NCBI GenBank assembly: GCA_001579985.1
Contig: LRSR01007965.1
Coordinates: 1 to 30,468 of the forward strand
Length of the DNA: 30,468 nucleotides
Direction of reading: 5' to 3'
From: Hypsibius dujardini
Lineage: Eukaryota > Tardigrada > Eutardigrada > Parachela > Hypsibiidae
Numbering within the stretch: position 1 is the stretch's first letter; every line of letters begins with the position of its first letter. Both the position numbers and the translations under genes were made by a program. The notes below the pieces were generated by a model that was not told where the DNA came from, did no database searches, and worked only from the letters and a program-made list of their open reading frames with translations. Below are positions 1-10,034 of the stretch, in pieces.

Positions 1-237
1 GCTTTCCGTTTGGGAATAATGTCGTTTGTAGCGGTTGTCTACTGGCTCCTTGTCTTCTTGCTAATTGTTGTGATGGCGATCGACCTCAAACGGGACGGAG
101 TAAGGCGGGAAATCGAACGGACCCTAAAAATTCCCCTTACTCCGTCGAAAGCGGTGATGGATCAGCGGAAGAAGAAGGCGAAGAACGGCCACGCTAACGG
201 AGGTACAATAAGCGACAGAGGGGCGGGGCAGGGGTAA
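1..237 (+). CDS. 3' end of an unrecognised single-pass membrane protein
   Basis: The frame is open from the first base of the window to the TAA at 235-237. The first ATG is at 19, so this is either a 72-residue protein or the last exon of a longer one. Residues after the ATG form one strongly hydrophobic segment (VVYWLLVFLLIVVMAI), followed at once by a basic, charged tail with DLKRDGVRREIER and a lysine-rich stretch (DQRKKKAKNG). That fits a short transmembrane protein with a basic cytosolic tail. A polyadenylation signal follows at 493. The last five residues and the stop are encoded inside an inverted-repeat element (220-420), so the C-terminus was probably changed by that insertion. I do not recognise the family. 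Confidence 0.45.
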   Translation, partial: AFRLGIMSFVAVVYWLLVFLLIVVMAIDLKRDGVRREIERTLKIPLTPSKAVMDQRKKKAKNGHANGGTISDRGAGQG

Positions 238-420
238 TAATTGAACAATCAACTAATCAACTCCGCTCCGATTGCTTGGGAGCTCCCCTGATTGATTGGT
301 TGATTGCTTAAAAGCTCCGCTGACTGATTGATTGATTGTTTGAATCAACTCCGCTCCGATTGCTCAGGAGCTTCGCTGATTGATTGGTTGAATGTTCAAG
401 TATTACCCCTGCCCCGCCCC
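220..420. mobile_element. 201-bp inverted-repeat (MITE-like) element
   Basis: The two ends are inverted copies: GGGGCGGGGCAGGGGTAATA at 220-239 is matched by the reverse complement of 401-420, and similarity continues inward through TTGAACA. Inside, a segment starting ATCAACTCCGCTCCGATTGCT occurs twice in direct orientation about 88 bases apart, separated by TTGATTGATTGA-type sequence. No target-site duplication is evident. It encodes nothing itself but supplies the stop codon of the preceding ORF. Confidence 0.75.
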
Positions 421-1123
421 TTTTGCCCATTTCCGGGACCCTCCGTTAGATTAAATTCTATCACTTACTGAATATTGTACAATGTCATAAACAATAAAGA
501 AATCTGGAATTCTCTTAAGTTTTAAAGAGAAAGTATTTTTGTCTTTTATCTTTTCCAATTTTAATGTAATGCCAACTGGGTTATTTTACGTTTTCAGACA
601 CCGTTGGGAGGGTATCACCAGTGTAGAGCACTTGCAGCTTGGTGTCTTGATCCATCAACAAAGGAGCTTCGTAACGTGACTCGGGGAAATATATTTGTTG
701 ATGAGATCCGGAATCTCGCCCGTTTGCCAAAAGTGTTGACCGTCGGTTGTTTTTTTAGCGTGTTTCTCACGTGGCGAACTCTCTCTCTCTCTCTCTGTCG
801 AAAATAACCTTGGACATTGGACTTGATCTCCAACATTAGACTTGCTATAAGAGGACGTTCCGTGTCCTCGTTCGGGGGCGTGGCGTGTGTGTGAGTTCAG
901 ATCTTCTCAGAAGAGCCGTAAAATAAGTTGTCTGACTCTCTCTTTACAATACCATCAAGCTGCCGACACGCGCAGTTAAAGGCATTTATTTAGTATGCAT
1001 AATAAAATGATTAATAAAGATAATTTGAAGATGTGTAAGCAGGTCCAACGCGTACACGCTGGAGGGCATGAAAAGCCGTTAAATTTTCACATGGAAGGAA
1101 ACGCGATATTTTATAGATTTTTC
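421..1123. other. Non-coding interval with one weak exon-like stretch
   Basis: A good acceptor (ACGTTTTCAG) ends at 598 and is followed by about 65 open codons (GYHQCRALAAWCLDP and onward), but there is no clear donor, no recognisable domain and no neighbour to join. CT microsatellite at 780-797. Nothing else is supported here. Confidence 0.3.
493..498 (+). terminator. Polyadenylation signal AATAAA
   Basis: Canonical AATAAA about 255 bases after the stop of the left-edge ORF, beyond the inverted-repeat element. It is the likely 3' end signal of that transcript. Confidence 0.4.
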
Positions 1124-1292
1124 AGACAGACAAACAGGCAGGCAGACAGACAGACAGACAAACAGACATGCAGGCAGTTAGCCAGGCAGGCAGGCAGACA
1201 GATAGACAGACAGACAGATAGACAGACAGACAGACAGACAGACCGACAGACAGCAGACAGACAGACAGACAGATAGGCAGGCAGGCAGACAG
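1124..1292. repeat. (CAGA)n microsatellite
   Basis: Imperfect CAGA/CAGG tetranucleotide array. It yields artefactual open frames of Arg-Gln-Thr-Asp on the plus strand and Ser-Val-Cys-Leu on the minus strand. Confidence 0.9.
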
Positions 1293-3857
1293 GATTAACT
1301 GCAAAGTGCCTCAAGGTCGAGAAGAATAAGAAGAAGGGTTCGAAGTGAGGGGTCAATATCGAAAGATCGTAATTGTTGTTGGATAAACGTCTCACGAATT
1401 GAACGAGAATAATCGAGCACGCCTTCGCGAACACGCAGTGCGACAAAGGTGAAAGACCACAGGGCGCCTACATATTATACAATGAACCATCAGCAGACCA
1501 TTCCTATTTTCAGTCTCCAAAGTCACCGATTGATGTGGCCGTCTGATAAAAAAAGTCATCCATTATCAAAAATGGCACCGCTTGACATTCCCAGATCGAG
1601 CCCGCGAGATGGTGCCTGGACTTCATTTTTTTTCCAGGCATTCTTGGACCGGTGTGACCATCTAAGTTTTATCGCACAGCGCACAATCCGAGGGTTTTTT
1701 CCAATTCGCCGGAAACGTTCACGACTTTCCATTGCTCGTCATCACTAGAAATCGTTTGTCCAATTTTATTCTTGTCGCTGGGTAGAGAGGGGACCCCGAT
1801 TTTTAGGACTGAAACCAGGAAGGAAATGTTCGAATAAATTCTCTAAACGAGATTTAGTCTCGTCAAAAGGTTCGCCAATTTTAACCGTTTTAACGACACT
1901 CTATTCGTCGATAGTTTAATGAGAAATAAGAAGATAAATCTGCATCATGATTTATTTTCCTGCAGCATAATTTATTTTCGTCCAAAACTGTTCCTTCGTC
2001 AAAATAGTTTGTCTCAGTTAAAAAATTATATAAAAATTATTCGGCACTTTCCCATTCTAAATTGGACGAAGAATCAATATGCATCAGTAGAAACCATTCC
2101 CCCAGTCAGTGGGCGGAGCTATAGGCTTTCCTCTAAAAACGCTCCTGGTGTGATATCCGGTTGTGGAACATACAGAACATATCAGAACAAAACGAACAAC
2201 ATTGTACTTTATTGAATGAGAAAGGAAAATTTCAACGATTATTCCGCTCTGAAATTCACATGAAAAAAATGTCTAAAACTAATCAACTAATTTGATTTTT
2301 TTCATCAGGAAATAATTTAAATTTTTAGTTCAGCTTTTTTTTGTAGCTTAAGCTTTAAGTTTAAGTTTTTTTGAGGACCTAAAAAAATTAAAAGTATAAA
2401 GATTAGTGAGGCAAACTTTTAATACAGTTTTATTTAATTTTATCTAGTTTCCTTTAGTTTTGCCTTCAAGGGAGCGTATCGGTGACGACGACGGTTCACC
2501 ATATCGGACCATCCCTTGGCGAGATGCGGCTTTTGCCGGGAAATCCTGATGGAGATTACGTATCGAACCTCCGTCGGTCGCCTCGTCCAATCTGATGGCG
2601 AACCGTTACATGAGGTGAGCCGGAATTCGGACGTCCGGGGCGACCTTCGCTCAGCCCGTGTGATGCTCTATCTCTCTCACGCGCACGCGTCCGTCCGTCC
2701 GTCCGTCAAACGGGAAACCCAACAAGACACAACAAGAGATATACACAGCACCGACACAAAACCCCGGCCAAAAAAAGCAGGCGTCCGTCCGAAGATAGAT
2801 TGATCGTCTGACAGATCGGAAAAAGAGAGTCGCCCGAATTTCCGTCCACTTTTTCGTTACATAACTTAAGCGCCGTCGTCGTCGTCGTCGGTTTAATGGA
2901 GGACTGTTACAATTAATGGTCTCTCTCTCTTTCTCTCTCTCGCTCATCTATCACGTATACTTTGTAGTAGGGTGCCAAAATTAAGCGAAGAACGTTTTTT
3001 AGGTCTCATGTCTGTGTGTGTCTCTCTCTGTCTCTTGTAATTCGATACAGCACGCGGACGTTTTGTTGAGGAATCGCGCATCCGGTCACAACGCGAGAGA
3101 AGTGATAAATCTTCGGATGACTCGAAAAAAGGCATTTCAGGCATTCGGCGGTTTTACGTTCGAGCTGTCTGGTCTGTGCAAAAATCGGGCCGTCATCAGC
3201 CGGAGGGAACAGCCAGGGTACAGGCAGACCGTCGAATAATGTACGAAGGTCTGTCCGTCCGTCTGTCCGTCTTTTCGTCCGTCTCTGGTTGCGCTGAGGG
3301 AGAGAGAGAGACCACGTGGAGTCGTGAGGGAAAAGCGAAGGAGTGTCGATCATTTATGCGAGCCCGCGTGGTTGTGGGCCGCCGCGGGGGATCCTCGCGT
3401 ATATAGCGGATAGGTTCGCGGAACCGACGGATGGACGGAAAATTCCGCCAAAAGACATGACACTGCGTGTGTATGTCTGTGTGTCTGTCTGTCTGATGGG
3501 GTCGTTTCAAGTTCGCAGACGGTTTTTGAAGATCGGATGTACAGTTCGTGTCGGTTGACGGTCCGACCGGGTTGTCAATCCGCGCCCCCCCCCCCCAGCT
3601 GGTGCATGGTCCTGCGCACTGTGCACTGCACTTCCGATGTAAGCTTAACTGTCCCAGCACGCGGCATTGCACATCTTGTGTGCGTGTTATGATGAATAAC
3701 AGTTTATTACTCTGTCAATAAAGCTTTACAGCTCACTTGGGAAGAGTCTCAGAGGGGGAACCCAGAATGCCTCAGCTTTAGATGATTTGAAAAATTAATT
3801 TCATCGGTCAGGATGTGAATGCTTTTTCCTGACAGAATTTCAAAGTTGGGAAACACA
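1293..3857. other. Gene-poor interval
   Basis: AT-rich non-coding DNA to about 2,460, then a more GC-rich part to about 3,660 with short low-complexity blocks: (GTCC)n near 2,690 and 3,250, (CGT)n near 2,875, CT repeats near 2,920, and a C13 run near 3,585. An AATAAA at 3717-3722 could end a transcript, but I found no coding exon upstream that I would defend. Confidence 0.4.
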
Positions 3858-4652
3858 ATAGGAATTACTGACTTGAGCAGGAACGCGGATTTTGACTTCC
3901 TGGTCGGCGTGGTTTTTTTTCTTCACAAATACCTGTTCATATATCATGATCTTAGATTGGGGTCTCGGCGTCAAATCCCACATCTGTGATTTCAGAGAAA
4001 AATGAGGAAGAAAAAAACTTCCCGCGTCACTTAGTGCAACGAGCCCGGGCTTGATTGATTGATTTAGTATTAACGTTCCCGAAATTTCAATTTTTTTAAC
4101 CCAACAAATATTTTTCAGAACGTTAAATTATTTTTAAATTCACTAGAAGGCTGCTGCAAAATATAAAAAATAACTTGACATTTTTCGAGCAAGAGGAACA
4201 TCGTGAAAAAAATTTAGTTCAAAAAGAGCAGTGGCGCCACCAGTACGGTCCGAATGCTGATTACCGCTGCAGCCAAAACAGCGCTGCAGTAATTACCAGA
4301 ATTCAAACCGTGTTAGTGATGTATTTTGTAGAAGCCTTTTATTAAATTTAAAAAATGAGTTTACGTTTTGAAAAATATTGATTGGGATAAAAAAAATTGA
4401 AACTTCGGAAACGTTGCTACTGAATCAATCAATCAAGCCTAGGCTCATTGCACCAAGTGACGCGGGAAGTCTTTTTCTTCCTTATTTTTTTCTGAAATCG
4501 CAGATGTGATTTCGATGTCGAGACCCCGATGTAAAATCATGATATATAAATAAATAAATAAATAAATATATATATATATTTGTGAGAAAAGAATCATGCC
4601 GATTGGAAAGTTAAATCTCCAATCCTGCCAAAATTAGTAAGTTATGTCTTGT
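3858..4652. mobile_element. ~800-bp imperfect foldback (long inverted repeat)
   Basis: The left arm (about 3858-4180) and right arm (about 4310-4652) are reverse complements with moderate divergence. Landmarks occur in the same order on both arms: GCAGGA, TCGGC, CACAAATA, ATATCATGAT, GGGGTCTCG, CTTCCCGCGTCACTT, GCTTGATTGATTGATT and CAATTTTTTT. The centre holds a perfect palindrome GTGGCGCCAC and a smaller inverted repeat built around CGCTGCAG. The right arm also carries an AAAT/AT microsatellite. There is no ORF, so it is a non-autonomous foldback element or a decayed one. Confidence 0.75.
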
Positions 4653-4680
4653 TGTTAGTAAGTAAATCTCTATTCTTGCT

Positions 4681-4849
4681 CGAATCGTCAGATGGAACAC
4701 GTTATTGATGCTCACAAGCATAAGGGGTCTCTCCTGCTTTGCCATATCCTGAAAAGCGGGATTTTAACCGGAAAGGTTAAAAGCGGCGGATGTTAGCGCC
4801 ATCTTTCGTGCAACTGATGCCCGCATTGACGAGTTCCATCTGACGATTC
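4681..4849. mobile_element. MITE-like element with perfect 17-bp terminal inverted repeats
   Basis: GAATCGTCAGATGGAAC at 4681-4697 is the exact reverse complement of 4833-4849. Weaker similarity continues inward. A second inverted repeat, TTTTAACC/GGTTAAAA, sits inside. No clear target duplication. Confidence 0.6.
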
Positions 4850-5124
4850 CAACACGAATTTGATTATCGGTTTGGAACGGAAGTGGCTCTTCCATTGTGG
4901 TTCTATTAATTGCTACAATGTGAGGGTAAAATTATACCTTATCTTTCGGGGTGGTTCATTTGGGCCTTGCTCCATCATGTACGGTAATCACTTGTAGGCG
5001 GAACTACACTGACGTTACCTTACAAATTAAACATTAGATGAAAATAGGACGACACCAGTATTCTTCATGCTTCTGTGTAATTAAACTCTGACTAGACTGT
5101 TGTTCATGGTTAAGGAAATCCTCA

Positions 5125-6120
5125 GGCACGGTTTCCAGCTCCTGCCTCTAGCACATCAATAGTTCACCACCTTGCAGCCTCCTGAGGGACGGTCCAAAGC
5201 TCTCACCGTGGGTCCATTAATCGTTCAGCACTCGGACGAACCCTGCAGTATCCCAACGGACGGTTCACAACTCCCACTGTATGTCAATCGACCGTCCACG
5301 GCTCGGACGAGTTTTTCAGTACCCTGACGGACGGTCCACAGCTAGTACCATGCTTCCATCCACCGTCCACGACTCGGACGAGCCTTGCAGCGTCTCAACG
5401 GACGGATCCCAGCTGCTGCCAGGCTTCAATCAACCGTCTAACGTTCGGTCGAGCCTCGCGGCATCTCGACGGATGATGCAAGCTTTTACCATGCTTCAAG
5501 CAACCGTTCATCGTTCAGGCGAGCCTTGCAGCATCTCGACGGAAGAACCCCAGCTGCTGCCGGGCCTTCATCAAACGTCTACCGGTTGAGCTAGCATTCC
5601 AGCATGTTAACGGACGATGCACAGCTACTACCATGCGTCCACCAACCGTCCACGGCTCGGTGGAGCTTTGCAGAACCCTGAGGGACAATCCACAGCTACT
5701 ACCATGCGTCCATCAACCGTCCACCGTTTGGGCGAGCCTTGCAACATCTCGACAGACGGTCCACTGCAACTATCGTGCTTCCACCAACCCATCCGCAGCT
5801 CAGGGGAGCTTTGCAGCATCCAGACAGACGGTTCACAGCTAGTACCATGCTTCTATCAACCGTCGACCCTTTGTGCAAGCCTTGCAGCATTCAAACGGAC
5901 GGTCCGAAGTTAATACCATGCCCCTATCAACCGTCCAACAATCGGGCGAGCCTTGAAGAATCTCAGTGGACGGTGCACAGCTTCAACCATGCTTCCACCG
6001 ACCGTCTACGGCCCAGGCAAGCCTTGCAGCATATCGTCCACAAGTGCGTTCGTGCGCTATTGAACCGTCAACGGTTCGGTTGAACCTGCCAGCAATTTGA
6101 AGGTCGGTCAACAGCCGTCG
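5125..6120. repeat. ~72-bp minisatellite, about 13-14 diverged copies
   Basis: A unit marked by CATCAACCGTCCACGGTTCG, then GCGAGCCTTGCAGCATCTCG, then ACGGTCCACAGCTACTACCA recurs. ACCGTCYA-like cores fall near 5350, 5427, 5499, 5568, 5639, 5711, 5782, 5853, 5925 and 5996, giving a spacing of 69-77, mostly 71-72. Copies are diverged, and earlier degenerate units extend back to about 5125. Because the unit is about three times 24 it keeps frame for several copies, but stops interrupt every frame, so it is not coding. Confidence 0.85.
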
Positions 6121-6938
6121 CCATGAGTCAATCAATCGTGCATCACTGGTGAAAGCCTTCCAGAAGCCTCAGGTGATGCTCCGGTTTAGCTCCGAGTCTG
6201 CCTGTATAAACCGTCAACCGTCGCCTCAGGAGGAACTGCCGCATCCTGGCCTGCGGTCCGCATGTTCCATCGTGCGACCCCGTTCACCCACTGACGGATC
6301 GTCCTTTGCTCCGGTCGGTCGAACTTTCCTCCGCTTCTGTCGCGCGGATAACTTCTCCGAGAGGGCTGAACAAACCACCATCGAACCTGATGAAAAACGG
6401 ATAAACCAAACAAATTTGTCAAGAAAAAGAATTCGCCAAGTGAAAAACGTCATTTTCGACTGTTTTGTCGACTGATTGTTGATTGCATTGACATGACGTT
6501 TTGCCATCTCATAAACTGAGAACGGAAGCTAACATATTAAGCAAGCAAAGTAATTCACAAAAGTAGAAATAAGAGTTTGCTTGTTTTGGTGAAAGCCGGA
6601 AGTGAAGAGGAGAGTCGTCGCATCAAGTCACTCCAAAATTTATATGGGACAACCAACTGATAGGACGGCAAATAGTGTTTCTTCTTAAGAAACCGATCAT
6701 TCCATGAAGAAGCGAAGTCACATCACATAGTTTCTTATTTTCTTTCTTTCTTTAATATGTAAATTTAATTTACTAATTAATTTTCAGTGAAATGTCAGCG
6801 AGAAATGTCTACTGGAGCGACGCGATTCTGAGGCGCAACTGTAGCCACGCCCCCGTCTGAAATGCCCTAAATACTGTATTTACCGTTAAAAATCTATCGT
6901 CTCTCGTTTAAAATGCCCGAGAAGGGTCGAAGGTATGG
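6121..6938. other. Non-coding interval
   Basis: The first 100-150 bases look like degenerate edge sequence of the adjacent minisatellite (AACCGTCAACCGTCG near 6211). Beyond that it is AT-rich with no gene or repeat I can support. Confidence 0.4.
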
Positions 6939-7142
6939 ATGGTGTCCAGTGGCGCGTACTAGGGGGTGGCATGTGGGCAATTGCCCCCCCCCGTCCGAAA
7001 TCGAAAAAGTGACCCAAGGGTACCCCATAACGTTTTTTAGAGTAAAATAGCAAAATCATACTAATGCTCCCCCCTTTGGATTTTTACTAAAATCTTGCCC
7101 CCCCCCGTACCGGAAGGTCAAGACGCGTCTATGAATGGTGTC
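6939..7142. mobile_element. Non-autonomous hAT-type MITE with 8-bp target duplication
   Basis: The element occupies 6947-7134 (188 bp), flanked by exact 8-bp direct repeats ATGGTGTC at 6939-6946 and 7135-7142. The left end reads CAGTGGCGCGTACTAGGGGG. The right end, reverse complemented, reads TCATAGACGCGTCTTGACC, an imperfect terminal inverted repeat. Internal blocks GCAATTGCCCCCCC and CTTGCCCCCCCCC are typical of animal hAT MITEs. An 8-bp duplication with CAGTGGCG-type termini is characteristic of the hAT superfamily. It has no coding capacity. Confidence 0.8.
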
Positions 7143-7538
7143 GAGGATGATTCTGATAATGAAGAGTCTTTTCTTAGAAATTAGTTGCTTCAACGAAGCG
7201 TCCTCTCATTCCGGTCACTGAATAAAGATGATCAACGAGACTCTGCTCATTAAGTAGCATCACTACAGATCACTACATCGTGTTGCTTATTCGGATCTGA
7301 TCCGGCAATCTTTTTCATTCAATGTTTTGTTTTATAATTATTTCAAGTTTTAAGCTTTCCTAATTAACATTTTAATAGGCATTATAAAGTTTCACAGCTT
7401 CAGTCAACATCTGCGAAAATCCCCGTCCACGCCGTTATGTAACGTTACGGCCAGAAGGCATCATCTTGCCTGCGAATGTCTTGAAATTCCTGAGCTTTTT
7501 TCAAATTTCTCATTTGGCCGTTGCATAATTTCTCTATC
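7143..7538. other. Non-coding interval
   Basis: AT-rich, with no open frame, repeat or gene signal that I can support. Confidence 0.4.
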
Positions 7539-7787
7539 TACAGGGTGATCCACTACCACATGGACACATTAACAAAATCACCAAAAATACAGTTTTCATT
7601 ATTTTAGTCCAATTTCTTCAGATTATGTGAAGCTCAACTGTTTTGCGTCTAGATACCTGTTAAAATGTTTCCGATTTCATTGTGTAAGGCAGGGGAACTG
7701 GCCACGAGAATTGGACGAAGTTGGCTGATGTTTTGCGCCATTTTGCGCCCATGACTGAATTTAATGATATGAAAGTGAGCCACCCTA
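7539..7787. mobile_element. Possible mariner-like MITE
   Basis: CAGGGTGATCCACT at 7541 and the inverted GGGTGGCTCACT ending at 7785 form an imperfect terminal inverted repeat, and TA dinucleotides flank both ends (7539-7540, 7786-7787). A TA target and CAGGGTG-like ends fit Tc1/mariner derivatives. The right end lacks the outermost two bases. Short inverted repeats of this kind can arise by chance. Confidence 0.4.
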
Positions 7788-8540
7788 CTTCGAAAATCGG
7801 CTTATAGCGATTCATAACAGAACAAATAGGCTTCACAAGAAGCTCTCTGGAAGGCAAATTGGCGAGGAAACCGATTTATGAAAATATTTTTATAAAAAAA
7901 TGGAGCCAAAAGTGCTTTTTTGATGTGTTTTGAAAACTTTCCGATCAAAAACATGTTGGGTCGTTCCCGTTTCTAGTTTTTCAGTGCAAATATGCATAAA
8001 ATGAGCATATTTGTTGCCTGAGTTGAGAACATAGAGTTGAACAATGCTGAGATACAGCATGTGAAAAACCTTCCCTAATATCGGACGGACAAATTATCGA
8101 CAGGCCTGGTTCTCTCAATCGGTCAATTTGGACTCTGTAGTTATACTTTTCTAATAGGCCATCGACAAACGTTCAGAAAAGTACAAAAACATGCAGAGGA
8201 AGAGCAATTACAGTGACCAAAAAGAATACTTTTTTTGTTTGAGGAAAATAAAATGGTCACCTTTTGTGGGTAGAGCTGCATGGGCTGGCTTACTGTTTTT
8301 TCCAAATGATTTGAACGCTAACTTTTCCTAAACTGAATCATCTTTGTTTAAGCTAATCACGGGGACATGATCAGTTGCGCACCGTTCCTTTGACAACCGA
8401 TCGCGCGGGTCCACGTGTTAGTGAATCATCCTGTAAATCACTTGCCAATCTCAAAATATGTAACAGTCCTTAACACTTCCGATCTTCCTCGAAATCGATT
8501 TCACTCCCGCATCGAAGTCGTGCCGCGAAACGTCATTTTT
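7788..8540. other. Non-coding interval upstream of the EGF-like candidate
   Basis: AT-rich sequence with no supported gene. It may contain the promoter and first exon of the candidate gene that follows, because the hydrophobic leader there is open further upstream. Confidence 0.35.
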
Positions 8541-8549
8541 TTACTCGCG

Positions 8550-9244
8550 ATGGTGGTATGTTTCCTCGTTCATCAGGGGAGATCTGCTGACTCTTGTCAG
8601 GTGAGGTACTGCCGGGAGGAGTTCCGGTGGAGGGGGTGTGTCAGACGAACGACACCGGCCCGGCTGTCTGTGCATGTGATGGAACCTGGTACAGCGCCCT
8701 CTGTATCGGATATACGGCAAACTGCGGAGACCCTCTGTGGACATGGGTTGACCTCCACGGAATAATCATAAATGGTTAATTTAAGAGAGAACCAGACAGT
8801 TAAGCGAACTAGTCTTACAAATAGTCACACAGCTAGAGACAGACAAACAGACAGAGAGAAAGAAAGACAAAAAGTGAGAAAGACGGAAAGACAGACAGAT
8901 AAACAGACAGACAAGGAACCACTTAATGACAGAAGAAACATGCAGATAACGGAACAACCAGTTTTTTCTCCAGGTACCTGTGTCAATCAGCAATGATCAG
9001 TTCTCGGGCTCTACGAAACGAGTAAAGCAAAACAGAAGCTATGTATTCAGCATAATCAATTGTTTTTTCTTCTTGCAAATCCGATGATTTTGTTCTTTTC
9101 AATTCAAATTTCCTGATCAATCGCGAATAGGTAGGCCAGATTATGAACGATTAACATAGTCGAGTAATGGAGTAATCAGTCTGTCTTTTGATCAGGGTAC
9201 AAACAATGATTTGCAATTCCGTTCTGAGAATATGTCTGTCTGTT

Positions 9245-9288
<44 letters not shown>

Positions 9289-9598
9289 AGGCTGTCTTCT
9301 TACCTGTCGGTCAGTCTTGCTCTCAGTATCTATGTCTGTCTGTCTCTTTGCCTGTCCCTTTATCTTTCTGTTACTCTGTCTGTGTGCCTGACTACCTACG
9401 CGCCTGTCCGCTTTTGACTCGTTTATGCTATGTCTGTCACGTTGCTCAGATATTTGTAATGAATTTCGAGATCAGATTGTGAACGCGTGGCCCGAAGTTT
9501 GGGCGATTATCATCTTGCCGGTGTCGGTCTACTTCTTTCTACGCCGCTCTCGTTGGGGCTTTAGCACCCACTGTAATTTCCGGATCAAACAGAAGTAG
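8550..9598 (+). CDS. Candidate EGF-domain type I membrane protein with interrupted frame
   Basis: A hydrophobic leader (VIFLLAMVVCFLVHQG; ATG at 8550) precedes a cysteine pattern C-x4-C-x9-C-x9-C-x-C-x8-C, the spacing of an EGF domain. The first two cysteines (SCQVRYC) are in one frame and the last four (GVCQTNDTG, VCACDGTW) in another; the switch falls at a run of five G (8632-8636). The last exon (9450-9598, after GTTGCTCAG) encodes ICNEFRDQ, a hydrophobic segment (VWAIIILPVSVYFFL), a basic stop-transfer RRSR and a short tail. A weak donor at 8775 is phase-compatible with that exon. Leader, one EGF, transmembrane segment and short tail is the layout of EGFR ligands of the TGF-alpha/Spitz kind, but this is inference. 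Alternatives: a pseudogene, an assembly indel, or a 44-nt intron (8601-8644) that would destroy the cysteine pattern. Other exons may be missing. Confidence 0.4.
8840..8922. repeat. (CAGA)n microsatellite
   Basis: Imperfect CAGA/GAAA array in the presumed intron of the EGF-like candidate. Confidence 0.8.
9232..9386. repeat. (TCTG)n microsatellite
   Basis: TCTG array, pure at about 9252-9288, in the presumed intron of the EGF-like candidate and in the opposite orientation to the array at 8840. Confidence 0.9.
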
Positions 9599-9664
9599 AA
9601 CCAAGCAGTGAGTTCAATTGTACGCAACAATATATTCTCCTATGTGGTAGCACTGTATGGAACT

Positions 9665-9944
9665 GTATATACCGTAGCGTAACATATCACATAACGTCCC
9701 GGCCAATCCCGTTGGGCCTCCTTAGTCGGATTGCCGTGGGAGAGACATGCCTATTCCCGTTTGTGAGGATAGTCTGTTGTCGGGTCTCGGCTGACGTCCG
9801 TGTCCACGGGCACTCGAGTGACAGACAACTCATCGTTCGAACAAGTTGGTCGACTTTATTTTGCGCGCACTTGGAGTTCTGGGATTAATCTCCTTTTCGG
9901 TCTGGCACTTGACTGTTAACGTTTTCGCCCCATCAGCTATAAAG
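9665..9944 (+). promoter_or_regulatory. Probable AADC promoter and 5' UTR exon
   Basis: A TATATAC sequence at about 9666 could serve as a TATA element. The stretch to 9944 ends in a good donor (AAAG/GTAGGT), and the next acceptor (GGGACAG, ending 10030) sits four bases before the AADC start codon. This suggests a non-coding first exon ending at 9944 and an 86-nt intron. The transcription start itself is not defined. Confidence 0.4.
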
Positions 9945-10034
9945 GTAGGTCTTTTTCACGCTTATAATATTTCTTTGTGTATCATTTTTGTTCTTTTTTT
10001 TTCACCACTATTTCCTCCGGTCTGGGACAGTACG

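Noticed and set aside
598-745. Exon-like stretch after a good acceptor (GYHQCRALAAWCLDP and onward)
   Set aside because: No credible donor, no recognised domain and no adjoining exon that fits; kept only as a note in the interval entry.
995-1446. Open frames of RQTDRQTD and SVCLSVCL type here and at the other CAGA/TCTG arrays
   Set aside because: They are direct translations of the tetranucleotide microsatellite, present in several frames and both strands.
2471-2612. Possible exon between TTGCCTTCAAG and ATGAG/GTGAGC
   Set aside because: All three frames carry a stop before the donor; no homology signal.
5281-6083. Open frames of about 100 codons on both strands
   Set aside because: They follow the ~72-bp minisatellite period and are interrupted by stops in every frame.
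6930-7184. Acidic frame (MDGV-EDDSDNEESFLRN) that would be continuous if the hAT MITE were removed
   Set aside because: Only 17 codons with no flanking coding signal; chance cannot be excluded and no transposase similarity was seen.
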